A DNA stretch of 7,195 bases, from the NCBI GenBank assembly GCA_049890035.1, contig JBMHCG010000048.1, positions 1-7,195 of the forward strand, read 5' to 3'. The notes under the pieces were generated by a model. That model did no database searches and was not told the origin of the DNA. It worked only from the letters and a program-made list of their open reading frames with translations. Position 1 is the first letter of the stretch; each line of letters begins with the position of its first letter. A program made the position numbers and the translations under genes. Source of the stretch: UBA11891 sp049890035 (GTDB lineage Bacteria; Bacteroidota; Bacteroidia; Flavobacteriales; Flavobacteriaceae). Below are positions 1 to 7,101 of this stretch, piece after piece.

Positions 1-623
1 GCACCACCAATTAAAATATGCATCGGTGCTTGGGTGAAGCCCAGCGCCTGGGGATTTACAAAGCATGGAGGGTAAAACGCTAGATGTGCCGCAAAACGGT
101 GTTGCTGACCCAGGGCATTAAGCACAGGTTGCCAACCCGAAAAAAGTGTCACGCCTCCGCCCAGGCTCCATCCAGTTATGGCCACCCGATCGGCATTAAT
201 TTGAGGGTGTTCTGCCAAGGTGTTCAAGGCCCGATAGGCGTCTAAGATGACAGTGGCAATAGTCACTTCCACCTGTGAGCCCACTGTTGAGCTTACCCCC
301 CGACTCTTAAAACTGTTTAATTCAAAAGTGGCAAAGCCCTGTTCTTGGTACATTTTGAGGTAGTCCAAATGGTGCTGTCGCCATCCCAGACTCCCGGCTA
401 CACCAATGATGAGTGGATATTTCTTATCTGCTTGTAAATTGTCAACAGGAAGGGTCAATTGTCCAAAGACTGTTTGCTTTTCCTGACGCGTTAAATCTTT
501 TATAACATCCCGCAATGAAAAAGGGTTTGCGCTTTCAAAGGAAACAGTTTCTTTATACAATTGTGCGTGTGCAGTGGCCAACAGCAACACACAAAGACCA
601 AAAAGGAAAAGGGCTTTTTTCAT
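1..623 (-). CDS. Exported dienelactone-hydrolase-like alpha/beta hydrolase, 3' end cut off by the window edge
   Basis: The minus-strand frame opens at ATG 623-621 and stays open for 207 codons to the left edge, so the C-terminus is missing. Residues 1-20 form a Sec signal peptide: MKK, a hydrophobic core, then a signal peptidase I-type AHA followed by Gln21. The mature part looks like the dienelactone hydrolase / serine hydrolase branch of the alpha/beta-hydrolase fold. A strand reading PLIIGVAGSLGW (70-81) should form the oxyanion-hole region. A nucleophile elbow GWSLGG at 151-156 puts the nucleophile at Ser153 (classical dienelactone hydrolase has Cys). An AAHLAFYPPC segment (178-187) follows, as is usual in these proteins. 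The break at GGA (206-208) comes roughly where the catalytic Asp is expected, so Asp and His cannot be checked. The start lies 33 bp after the amidohydrolase stop, so it is probably the fourth gene of the operon. The role is probably hydrolysis of an ester or related bond in the periplasm; the substrate is unknown. Confidence 0.83.
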   Translation of the reverse strand, partial: MKKALFLFGLCVLLLATAHAQLYKETVSFESANPFSLRDVIKDLTRQEKQTVFGQLTLPVDNLQADKKYPLIIGVAGSLGWRQHHLDYLKMYQEQGFATFELNSFKSRGVSSTVGSQVEVTIATVILDAYRALNTLAEHPQINADRVAITGWSLGGGVTLFSGWQPVLNALGQQHRFAAHLAFYPPCFVNPQALGFTQAPMHILIGG

Positions 624-656
624 TTTAGAAGCAGTATTTTACTTAGACTTAAGCAT

Positions 657-2255
657 TTATTTTTCTGAGCTGGTTTTAAGTGTTGGATACGAAATGCCCA
701 ACTGTTCTAAATAACTATCGTATTGGGTTTCGTCATAGTAAAATTGTTCCAGCTGTGGGCGGTATGTATTCATGATTTGGGTATTGAGTTCGATCGGTGG
801 TGGATCGTTAGCCGTGATCATGGGCTGGTAGGTAGTCTCTTTTTGCTGGACATTTTTAAAATAATCTTTGGCTTGACCGAGTAATTCTGGGTTCATCAAA
901 AAGTCCAAAACGGTCATTGCCACAACTTTGGCGCCGGCCGTGACGCCTTTGTGGGCAATGGGCGTGGCCATGGCAATGGCGTTGGACCAGTGGTGGCCCT
1001 GCAGTCCGGGAATATTTGAGGGAAACCGAAGGGTAACTGTCGGCACGGTCCAAGACACATCACCAATATCGTCAGAACCGCCACTGACTTGTATTTTGCT
1101 GGGCCGACCAAGAGGGGCTAGTTCGGTGGCCAAGCCTGTTTGTTTTTTGGAATTTACTTCTTGTTGTACTGCTTTGGCCAGCTGTTGGTCAGCGGCGGAC
1201 CATTCTGGTAGACCGACGGTTTGAATATTGTTATACATCGTTTCTGCGATCACCTTATTGAAATGCCTGGGCCAGGCAGTGCCCACCACTCGCGACTGTA
1301 CTTTGGTGTCGGTCATCAGAGCTGCACCCGCAGCTATATTGTTAGCGTCGTTGTACATTTTCATGATGCCCTCGTAGGTAACGTCACGGAGATAATACCA
1401 GATGGAAGCTTTGGAAGGAACGACGTTGGGTTGGTCTCCAGCATCGGTAAAAATAGAATGCGACCTTTTCAATGGATGCAGGTGTTCCCGTTTGTAGTTC
1501 CAGCCGACATTCATCAGTTCAGCAGCGTCTAAGGCACTGCGTCCCCGCCAAGGAGCACCCGCAGAATGGGCTGCTTCCCCTTCGAAAGTATATTCTACTG
1601 AAATCAAACCCGTTCCCCGGGCTTGTCCCCAAGAAACAACCAGATTACTGCTAACGTGGGTAAAAATACACATATCGATATTGTCAAAATGACCATCGCG
1701 GACAAACCAAGCTTTGGAAGCCACCAATTCTTCGGCGATCCCAGGCCATAGCACCAAGGTGCCTGGGATACCTTCTTTTTTCATTATTTCTTGTACGCTC
1801 AAAGCGGCGGTAATATTTAAAGGAATCCCAGCATTGTGCCCTTCACCATGACCCGGAGCACCGGCCACCATGGGTTTGTGATACGCTACTCCAGGGTACT
1901 GTGAAGCTTTGGGAATACAATCCACATCACTGCCCAAGGCAATTACGGGTCCTTCGCCTTGTGACCAGCGTGCCATCCAGGCCGTTGGGATTCCAGAGAT
2001 TCCATAGGTGACCTCAAAGCCAGCGGCTTCTAGCAATTGGGTCAGGTAGGCAGAGGAAGCGGTTTCGTGGAAACCAAGTTCGGCAAAACTGAAAATTTTA
2101 TCGACCATCACTTGGCTCTGCTTGTGGCGATGGGCTACTTTTTCAAGAACCGCTCTTTTTTGTTTTTTGACAGCGGCTTTGCTGTACTGGGCTTGGCCAA
2201 TGCTGGCAGACAAGAGTAAAACCCCTAGGGTAAAAAGTGTTTTCTGAACTTTCAT
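657..2255 (-). CDS. Exported M20-family amidohydrolase, AbgB-like (aminobenzoyl-glutamate hydrolase group)
   Basis: This 532-residue metallo-hydrolase has a signal peptide (residues 1-22, cleavage probably near GQA/Q23), so it should act in the periplasm. The catalytic domain shows the M20 pattern: a conserved Asp region GSDVD (108-112); a metal-binding GHGEGHN (135-141) supplying His140 and, by position, Glu138; the paired acids Glu175-Glu176 (general base and bridging ligand); His200 in THV; and HHW at 421-423 for the last ligand. The lid/dimerisation domain contains AAHSAGAPW (228-236) with the conserved His230. SGGSDDIGDVSW (391-402) closely matches the C-terminal region of AbgB, which is why I place it there rather than with general aminoacylases. 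Most M20D enzymes have Cys where Glu138 sits. About 75 residues after 455 extend past the core domain. AbgB-type enzymes cleave N-acyl amino-acid amides such as p-aminobenzoyl-glutamate; the real substrate here is unknown. It starts 11 bp after the upstream stop with no Shine-Dalgarno sequence, which indicates cotranscription. Confidence 0.9.
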   Translation of the reverse strand: MKVQKTLFTLGVLLLSASIGQAQYSKAAVKKQKRAVLEKVAHRHKQSQVMVDKIFSFAELGFHETASSAYLTQLLEAAGFEVTYGISGIPTAWMARWSQGEGPVIALGSDVDCIPKASQYPGVAYHKPMVAGAPGHGEGHNAGIPLNITAALSVQEIMKKEGIPGTLVLWPGIAEELVASKAWFVRDGHFDNIDMCIFTHVSSNLVVSWGQARGTGLISVEYTFEGEAAHSAGAPWRGRSALDAAELMNVGWNYKREHLHPLKRSHSIFTDAGDQPNVVPSKASIWYYLRDVTYEGIMKMYNDANNIAAGAALMTDTKVQSRVVGTAWPRHFNKVIAETMYNNIQTVGLPEWSAADQQLAKAVQQEVNSKKQTGLATELAPLGRPSKIQVSGGSDDIGDVSWTVPTVTLRFPSNIPGLQGHHWSNAIAMATPIAHKGVTAGAKVVAMTVLDFLMNPELLGQAKDYFKNVQQKETTYQPMITANDPPPIELNTQIMNTYRPQLEQFYYDETQYDSYLEQLGISYPTLKTSSEK

Positions 2256-2266
2256 ATGCTGTGCGT

Positions 2267-5200
2267 TTATTGGTTTGTCGTTGTGGGCAACATCAAGCTG
2301 GGAATACCCAACTCTTTGTAGGCCTCATTAAAGGTAGCGATTTCGTTTTCAATCAAGCTTTGCAAAGCTTTTTCCGACGCTTTCCATGCTTGTTGTAAAT
2401 CGGTAAAACGATCTTTGGCACCTTGGGTGACGGCCGGATCGGGACTGTCTACATAGCCTTTGAGATGCATCCATTCCGCATTCAGTTGGTTGTTGAAGTT
2501 GATGACATCTTGAAAGGTTTTTTGATCGGGTTGTATCAATGCCCGCTCCCATTGGATTAATTTCTCTTGTAAAACCATCCCTTTTTGATGTAGCTCGGTG
2601 TAGTGCGCATGGGGGGCCAGAAGGTCTAAATGAAATTGTAGTTGGTCTTGAATACCTCGCATATCACTAACCGTACGGTGAATGCTCGCAATCTGTTGAT
2701 CGATGGCATCTAAAAGTGCGGCTTGTTCGGCATAGGCCGTTGGTGTTGCGTTTATATTGGGGTCAGGCTTGAGTAGAATTTTGACTTCATGTTGTGTGGC
2801 CCCAACGGTCAAGCGAGCCGTGTAATCACCTGGAGGAGCGGTACTGCCGGCGTAACTCCCGTAGACAAAAACGTTTTCAACAGCGGGCAATGGATCTTTA
2901 CGCAGGTCCCAACTCATGCGGTTGTACCCTTTTTTGGCTTTAAGAATATGTGGCTTTTGGGGTCCACCCGGCCAACTTTTAAAGTTTTTAATTTTCTGAT
3001 TGGTATAGGTGCGTACTGCTTTTTGGTTTTGTAAAATCTCGAGTTTGATTGACATGGAATCTTGGACATCGGGCAAGTAATAATCTAAAATGACTCCAGG
3101 CAGCGGGTTTTGTCCTTGGGAGCCACTGGGTCGACCCCGACCCCCCACAATCCGGTAGCTGGGTTTGGGTTGAAGTAAGTAGGGTTCTGAAGGAATGTCT
3201 AGTTTTTGGAGCGGTGCCAAGTCATCTAAAATCCAAAACGACCGACCTGCCGTAGCAGCTATCAAATCATTGTCCTGTATAAAAAGGTCATTGATGGGAA
3301 CAACCGGCAAGTTGAGCTGAAGGGATTGCCACGACTCTCCGTCATTAATCGAATAATAGAAACCTGTTTCAGTGCCTGCATAAAGCAAACCGGGAACTTT
3401 TTTGTCTGCACGGACCACTCGAACAAAGGTGTGAGCACCTTCGATACCCGTATTGATGCGCTCCCATTTCTGACCGTAGTTTTCTGTCTTATAGATATAG
3501 GGTTCCAAATCCATAAATTTGTACCGCATCATGGTGATATAGGCTTTACCGGGTGTAAAGGGTGAGAGTTCGATACTGTTAATAATCCCCTCTTTTAGTC
3601 CTTTTGGGGTAACGTTTTCCCATTTTTTACCGCCATCAAGAGTAAGGTGAATCAAACCGTCATCACTTCCTGCCCACAATTCATTCTCGCTATGGGGGGA
3701 TACAGCAAGACTCATAAGGGTGTTGTAGTTTTCACCTCCTGCCGCCTCATTCGTATACGGAGTGCCACCAGGGACTTGCTTTTCCTTTTCATTTCGAGTC
3801 AAATCGGGGCTGATTGCCTCCCAAGAAAGCCCTTGATCAAGTGATTTAAATACCACATTTCCAGCGTGGTATAGGGTATTAGGATCTTGTAACGAAGTCA
3901 AAACAGGAGCGTTCCAGTTGAACCGGTATTTAAAGTCCTTAGGGGCATTGCCCAGGGAAAGTTCTGGGTATTCTTTAATGGATTTTGAAGTGGCTGTTTT
4001 CCGATTCCAGCGTTCCAAGATCCCCTGATAACATCCACCAAATACTGTTAGTGGGTTTTGGGGATCAAAAGCCAAAAAAGCACTTTCGCAGCCTGCTACG
4101 GAATACCAATCTTTCCAGTCGATTCCTCCGTCATAGGCACGACTTCTAATGCCAATGGCTGAATTGTCTTGTTGCCCTCCATAGACATGATAGGGGACCT
4201 GCTCATCGGCAATAACCCGATAAAATTGTGCTGTTGGTTGGTTTTGTTGGCTACTCCATGAGCGCCCACCATTCAGGCTGATGTTGGCCCCCCCATCGTT
4301 GGCATTGATCATGATTTGATTGTTGTGGGGGTGGATCCACAGGTGGTGGTTGTCGCCATGCGGGGTAGGGAGCGTTTGAAAGCTTTTCCCGCCGTCAATG
4401 GATTTGAGCGCAGGGGCGTTGAGCACATATACGGTGTTTTCGTCTGTGGGATCAGCAAAGACTTCCATATAATACCAAGAACGCGCTACAGTTACCCGAT
4501 CTTTATTGACCTGCTTCCAGCTTTTTCCTGCATTATCGGACCGATACACACCTGCTTTTGTTCCAGCGGCTTCAAGATTGAGAAACACCCGATTGGGATT
4601 GGCTCTACTGACAGAGACGCCCGCCTTGCCAAAGGCTTCTGGCAGGCCTTGGGACATTTTTTTCCAGTGTTCACCGCCATCGGTGCTTTTGTAGAGACCT
4701 GATTTTTTCCCTCCTGATCGCATTTGCCAGGGACTTCTTTGGTGTTCCCAAAGGGCAGCATATAGGATTCGGGGATTGGTTTTGTCCATACTGAGCGAAG
4801 CTGCCCCAACGGTAGGTCCTACATAGAGCACCTTTCTCCAACTCTTGCCTCCGTCGGTTGATTTATAAATCCCTCGGCTTTCCGTCGGACCATACTGTGC
4901 CCCTTGTACCGCTACAAAAATGATATTGGGGTCGGTGGGGTCAATTTCAATATTGGCAATATGGTGACTGGCATCCAAACCTTTGTGTTGCCAGGTTTTT
5001 CCTGCATCTGTAGAAAGATACACCCCATCCCCCATAGAGGTCATGACGCCTCGGGCGGGATGTTCGCCCATACCAACCACAACCACATTGGGGTCACTTT
5101 CCGAAACGGCGATGGCACCGACGGTTCCAGTTTTAAAAAAGCCATCGGAAACATTTTTCCAATGGATGCCTGCATCCTCAGTTTTCCAAATCCCACCGCC

Positions 5201-5413
5201 TGTACTGCCCATATAAAAGGTATGTGGTTGTTGAACAACACCCGTAGCTGCCACACTTCGACCGCCTCGGAAAGGCCCAATGTTACGCCACTTGAATTGG
5301 TGATAATGAATCGTGTCGGTGATTTGTTTGGCTTTCTTTTTCTTTTGTCCCTGAAGCGGAAGAAGGAAAAACGAAAGAAAGACACCGGTGAACAAGATTT
5401 TAAGACGGACCAT
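2267..5413 (-). CDS. Exported VPS10/sortilin-like BNR-repeat beta-propeller protein
   Basis: This 1048-residue protein begins with a signal peptide (1-22, ending LQG before Gln23), followed by a Lys-rich patch. The first propeller unit opens with FKWRNIGPFRGGR (40-52), typical of bacterial proteins annotated as glycosyl hydrolase or sortilin-like BNR-repeat proteins. I count eleven Asp-box-like motifs (S/T-x-D-x-G-x-S/T-W), at about 77, 134, 185, 243, 292, 338, 379, 524, 591, 643 and 688. Asp-boxes sit on turns between propeller strands, and their number and span fit one large or two tandem propellers over residues 40-735. Residues 770-880 look like a beta-sandwich, with PPGDYTARLTVG at 860-871. 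Residues 895-1035 are rich in helix-forming and charged residues, probably a helical or coiled region. I see no lipobox Cys and no clear type IX secretion C-terminal domain. Family members are often called glycosidases, but no catalytic residues can be assigned, and a binding or peptide-handling role is equally possible. It sits 72 bp after the transporter and 11 bp before the amidohydrolase. Confidence 0.88.
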   Translation of the reverse strand: MVRLKILFTGVFLSFFLLPLQGQKKKKAKQITDTIHYHQFKWRNIGPFRGGRSVAATGVVQQPHTFYMGSTGGGIWKTEDAGIHWKNVSDGFFKTGTVGAIAVSESDPNVVVVGMGEHPARGVMTSMGDGVYLSTDAGKTWQHKGLDASHHIANIEIDPTDPNIIFVAVQGAQYGPTESRGIYKSTDGGKSWRKVLYVGPTVGAASLSMDKTNPRILYAALWEHQRSPWQMRSGGKKSGLYKSTDGGEHWKKMSQGLPEAFGKAGVSVSRANPNRVFLNLEAAGTKAGVYRSDNAGKSWKQVNKDRVTVARSWYYMEVFADPTDENTVYVLNAPALKSIDGGKSFQTLPTPHGDNHHLWIHPHNNQIMINANDGGANISLNGGRSWSSQQNQPTAQFYRVIADEQVPYHVYGGQQDNSAIGIRSRAYDGGIDWKDWYSVAGCESAFLAFDPQNPLTVFGGCYQGILERWNRKTATSKSIKEYPELSLGNAPKDFKYRFNWNAPVLTSLQDPNTLYHAGNVVFKSLDQGLSWEAISPDLTRNEKEKQVPGGTPYTNEAAGGENYNTLMSLAVSPHSENELWAGSDDGLIHLTLDGGKKWENVTPKGLKEGIINSIELSPFTPGKAYITMMRYKFMDLEPYIYKTENYGQKWERINTGIEGAHTFVRVVRADKKVPGLLYAGTETGFYYSINDGESWQSLQLNLPVVPINDLFIQDNDLIAATAGRSFWILDDLAPLQKLDIPSEPYLLQPKPSYRIVGGRGRPSGSQGQNPLPGVILDYYLPDVQDSMSIKLEILQNQKAVRTYTNQKIKNFKSWPGGPQKPHILKAKKGYNRMSWDLRKDPLPAVENVFVYGSYAGSTAPPGDYTARLTVGATQHEVKILLKPDPNINATPTAYAEQAALLDAIDQQIASIHRTVSDMRGIQDQLQFHLDLLAPHAHYTELHQKGMVLQEKLIQWERALIQPDQKTFQDVINFNNQLNAEWMHLKGYVDSPDPAVTQGAKDRFTDLQQAWKASEKALQSLIENEIATFNEAYKELGIPSLMLPTTTNQ

Positions 5414-5485
5414 AAAGGGAGGATTTTAAAGTGATTGTTTGACACCTAAAAGTAAGAAAATTTGAATTCGGGCATTTTGGACGTA

Positions 5486-6952
5486 TTAACGAAGCACAGT
5501 GGGAAAAGAATGGCTGTCAAAATCCCAAAGCCAAGGCAAAATGAGATAGACCATGGCAACAAGTAAAGCAATAGAAACGAGATTCATGACGATACCTGCA
5601 CGCACCATATCTTTTATTTGCAGATAGCCCGAACCAAAAACCACGGCATTGGGAGGTGTGGCAACAGGGAGCATAAAAGCGCAAGAGGCTGCGCAGGCAG
5701 CACCCACCATGAGCACATAAGGGTGTACGTCCAATTGCAGGGCAATGGGGGCTAAAATGGGGAGCAACATGGCCGTTGTTGCTAGGTTGGAAGTGATTTC
5801 GGTGAGGAAGTTGACAGCAGCAATGATCACAAAGACAATCAAGAAGAGGGGCAGTCCCTGGATGGCATTCATTTGGGTGCCAATCCACAAGGCAAGCCCA
5901 GAGATGTCAAAAGCTTTGGCCAGTGCCATTCCACCACCAAAAAGAAGGATAATTCCCCAAGGCATTCTGACAGCCTCTTCCCATTTCAAAACAGTACTTT
6001 CCATTCTTTGATCAGGAATCAAAAACAAAAGAACACCAAAACCAATGGCAATAATCGTATCGTCAAGGGCAGGAAATATCGGTTGTAATAAGTAGGAGCG
6101 ACTGATCCAGCAAAAAGCCGTGAGGCCAAAGATGAGAGCCACAACTTTCTCTTCATAACGCATGGGACCCAGCGCTTCTTTAAAGCGTTTAACTTCTGCT
6201 TTCCCTCCTGGGAACTCATCCAAGGGGAGTGAAAAAGCAAAGCGAGTCAAAAAAAACCAGCCGATAAAAAGGAGTGAAATACTAATGGGCAAACCAAAAA
6301 TAAACCACTGTAAAAAGGTGATTTCGACACTATAGACTTCGTTGATCACCCCCGCCAAAACCAAGTTTGGAGGGGTGCCTATGAGGGTAGCTACCCCACC
6401 GATCGAAGCGCTATAAGCGATGGCGAGCATCAGCATTTTTCCAAAAATAGAAGTTTCATTGGCCTTCGTCTCAGGGTTGTCTTGAAGTTGTTTTACGATA
6501 GCCATGCCGATAGGTAACATCAAAACAGCCGTGGCCGTATTGGATATCCACATGGACAAGAAAGCGGTGGCTAGCATAAAGCCCAAAACGATTCGATCGA
6601 TTTGTGTTCCAACCGCATCAATTATAGTAAGTGCAATCCGTTTGTGAAGATTCCATTTTTCCAAAGCTATGGCGATCATAAACCCCCCCATGTAGAGGAA
6701 AATATATTTATGTCCGTAAGCGGCGGTAGTTGTAGGCAGATCGAGTCCACCGGCCAATGGAAATAACACGATGGGTAACAAGGCCGTAACACTAATAGGG
6801 ACAACTTCAAAAATCCACCACAAAGCAATCCATACGGTAGCAGACAAAACGGCATGTCCAGCGACAGAAAGCCCCGAAAAAGGGCCGACCCATAGCGAAA
6901 AGGCAAACAAAATAGGGCCTAAAAAAAGAACAATAGACTTTTGATTTGGCAT
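5486..6952 (-). CDS. DASS/SLC13-family sodium-coupled carboxylate or anion symporter
   Basis: This 488-residue polytopic inner-membrane protein has roughly 11-12 hydrophobic segments and no cleavable signal. It belongs to the divalent anion:Na+ symporter family (INDY, CitT and SdcS relatives). The first family hallmark, Ser137-Asn138-Thr139, sits in WISNTATAVLMLP and binds substrate carboxylate and Na+ in characterised members. The SIGGVATLIGTPPN signature is at 183-196. The second half shows the expected inverted pseudo-repeat, with TEITSNLATT at 384-393 (Ser388-Asn389-Leu390) and LPVATPPN at 428-435. Two helical-hairpin regions therefore appear intact and the length is normal. Substrates of the family are succinate, malate, citrate or sulfate, and the sequence alone does not decide. 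The family commonly uses Na+, so Na+ symport is the default guess. It is the first gene of the minus-strand block. The ATG at 6952-6950 follows a short AT-rich leader with no Shine-Dalgarno sequence. It may take up a carboxylate released by the exported hydrolases downstream. Confidence 0.92.
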   Translation of the reverse strand: MPNQKSIVLFLGPILFAFSLWVGPFSGLSVAGHAVLSATVWIALWWIFEVVPISVTALLPIVLFPLAGGLDLPTTTAAYGHKYIFLYMGGFMIAIALEKWNLHKRIALTIIDAVGTQIDRIVLGFMLATAFLSMWISNTATAVLMLPIGMAIVKQLQDNPETKANETSIFGKMLMLAIAYSASIGGVATLIGTPPNLVLAGVINEVYSVEITFLQWFIFGLPISISLLFIGWFFLTRFAFSLPLDEFPGGKAEVKRFKEALGPMRYEEKVVALIFGLTAFCWISRSYLLQPIFPALDDTIIAIGFGVLLFLIPDQRMESTVLKWEEAVRMPWGIILLFGGGMALAKAFDISGLALWIGTQMNAIQGLPLFLIVFVIIAAVNFLTEITSNLATTAMLLPILAPIALQLDVHPYVLMVGAACAASCAFMLPVATPPNAVVFGSGYLQIKDMVRAGIVMNLVSIALLVAMVYLILPWLWDFDSHSFPTVLR

Positions 6953-7101
6953 AATATTTAAAACTCAAAGAACCCGACAAATTACGAACATGTCAAAGTG
7001 AAATACTAATAAATAAGAATTCATACAAAAAAGTTCTTAAAAAAAACAAATGCATCAATTGTATGGAATTTTTGTTAATTTGTCACTTATAACCAAAATT
7101 C
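6953..7101. promoter_or_regulatory. Divergent intergenic region holding promoters for both transcription units
   Basis: This AT-rich 149-bp spacer separates two diverging start codons, so promoters for both directions must lie here or inside the genes. The Bacteroidota core promoter is usually described as TTTG near -33 and TAnnTTTG near -7. On the plus strand, TTAATTTG at 7075-7082 matches the -7 box at 7 of 8 positions, 19 bp before the ATG, but no TTTG stands at the usual spacing. On the minus strand two weak options exist. GTAATTTG (6985-6978) mirrors the plus-strand box. GTTCTTTG (6973-6966) keeps only the TTTG half but has a TTTG (6997-6994) 20 bp upstream. Which is used cannot be decided by eye. 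Confidence 0.4.
7018..7070. repeat. Imperfect inverted repeat in the divergent spacer (possible operator)
   Basis: The left arm AATTCATACAA (7018-7028) and the right arm TTGTATGGAATT (7059-7070) are reverse complements over 11 bases, with one extra G in the right arm. The 30-bp gap between them contains an A-rich run and the palindrome ATGCAT at 7050-7055. The right arm lies just upstream of the candidate -7 box of the plus-strand gene, a sensible place for a regulator to bind. In DNA this AT-rich, such a pair could also arise by chance. No regulator gene is present in the window. Confidence 0.3.

Larger units (their letters stand above)
657..6952 (-). other. Probable operon: transporter, propeller protein, amidohydrolase, alpha/beta hydrolase (continues to the left edge)
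   Basis: All four minus-strand genes share direction, with gaps of 72 bp (5414-5485), 11 bp (2256-2266) and 33 bp (624-656). No gap contains a GC-rich hairpin followed by a T-run in the direction of transcription. The 11-bp and 33-bp joints make cotranscription of the last three genes very likely. The 72-bp joint after the transporter is long enough to hide a second promoter, though I see no good TAnnTTTG there. Three of the four products carry signal peptides and the fourth is an inner-membrane carrier, so the whole unit serves the cell envelope. The operon may extend beyond base 1, because the last visible gene is cut. Confidence 0.65.

Noticed and set aside
928..1532. Plus-strand open frames of 98 and 103 codons opposite the amidohydrolase.
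   Set aside because: The minus strand carries conserved M20 motifs across this span; the plus-strand products look random.
2267..2400. Possible type IX secretion C-terminal sorting domain on the propeller protein.
   Set aside because: The C-terminus is helical and ends in a short Thr-rich tail. It lacks the beta-strand pattern and the conserved Gly and Lys features of such domains.
4316..4702. Plus-strand open frame of 128 codons antisense to the propeller gene.
   Set aside because: It lies entirely within the real coding sequence, has no leader or domain, and the opposite strand encodes clear Asp-box repeats.
5001..5260. Recurring similar short stretches across the propeller gene that could pass for DNA repeats.
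   Set aside because: They reflect the repeated Asp-box protein motif with variable spacing and codons, not a DNA-level tandem repeat or CRISPR array.
4904..5434. Plus-strand open frame of 176 codons opposite the propeller gene, and the overlapping minus-strand frame at 5041-5445.
   Set aside because: Both overlap the N-terminal coding part of a strongly supported gene, have low-complexity or Cys/His/Pro-scattered composition and match no family. They are shadows of the real frame.
5414..5485. Possible terminator between the transporter and the propeller gene.
   Set aside because: Only short AT-rich complementary stretches are present (for example AAAAT/ATTTT around GAATTC), with no GC-rich stem plus T-run.
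6968..6996. TTGACA on the minus strand (6996-6991), resembling a sigma-70 -35 box.
   Set aside because: The hexamer 17 bp downstream is GTTCTT, not TATAAT-like, and Bacteroidota primary sigma factors do not use this consensus.
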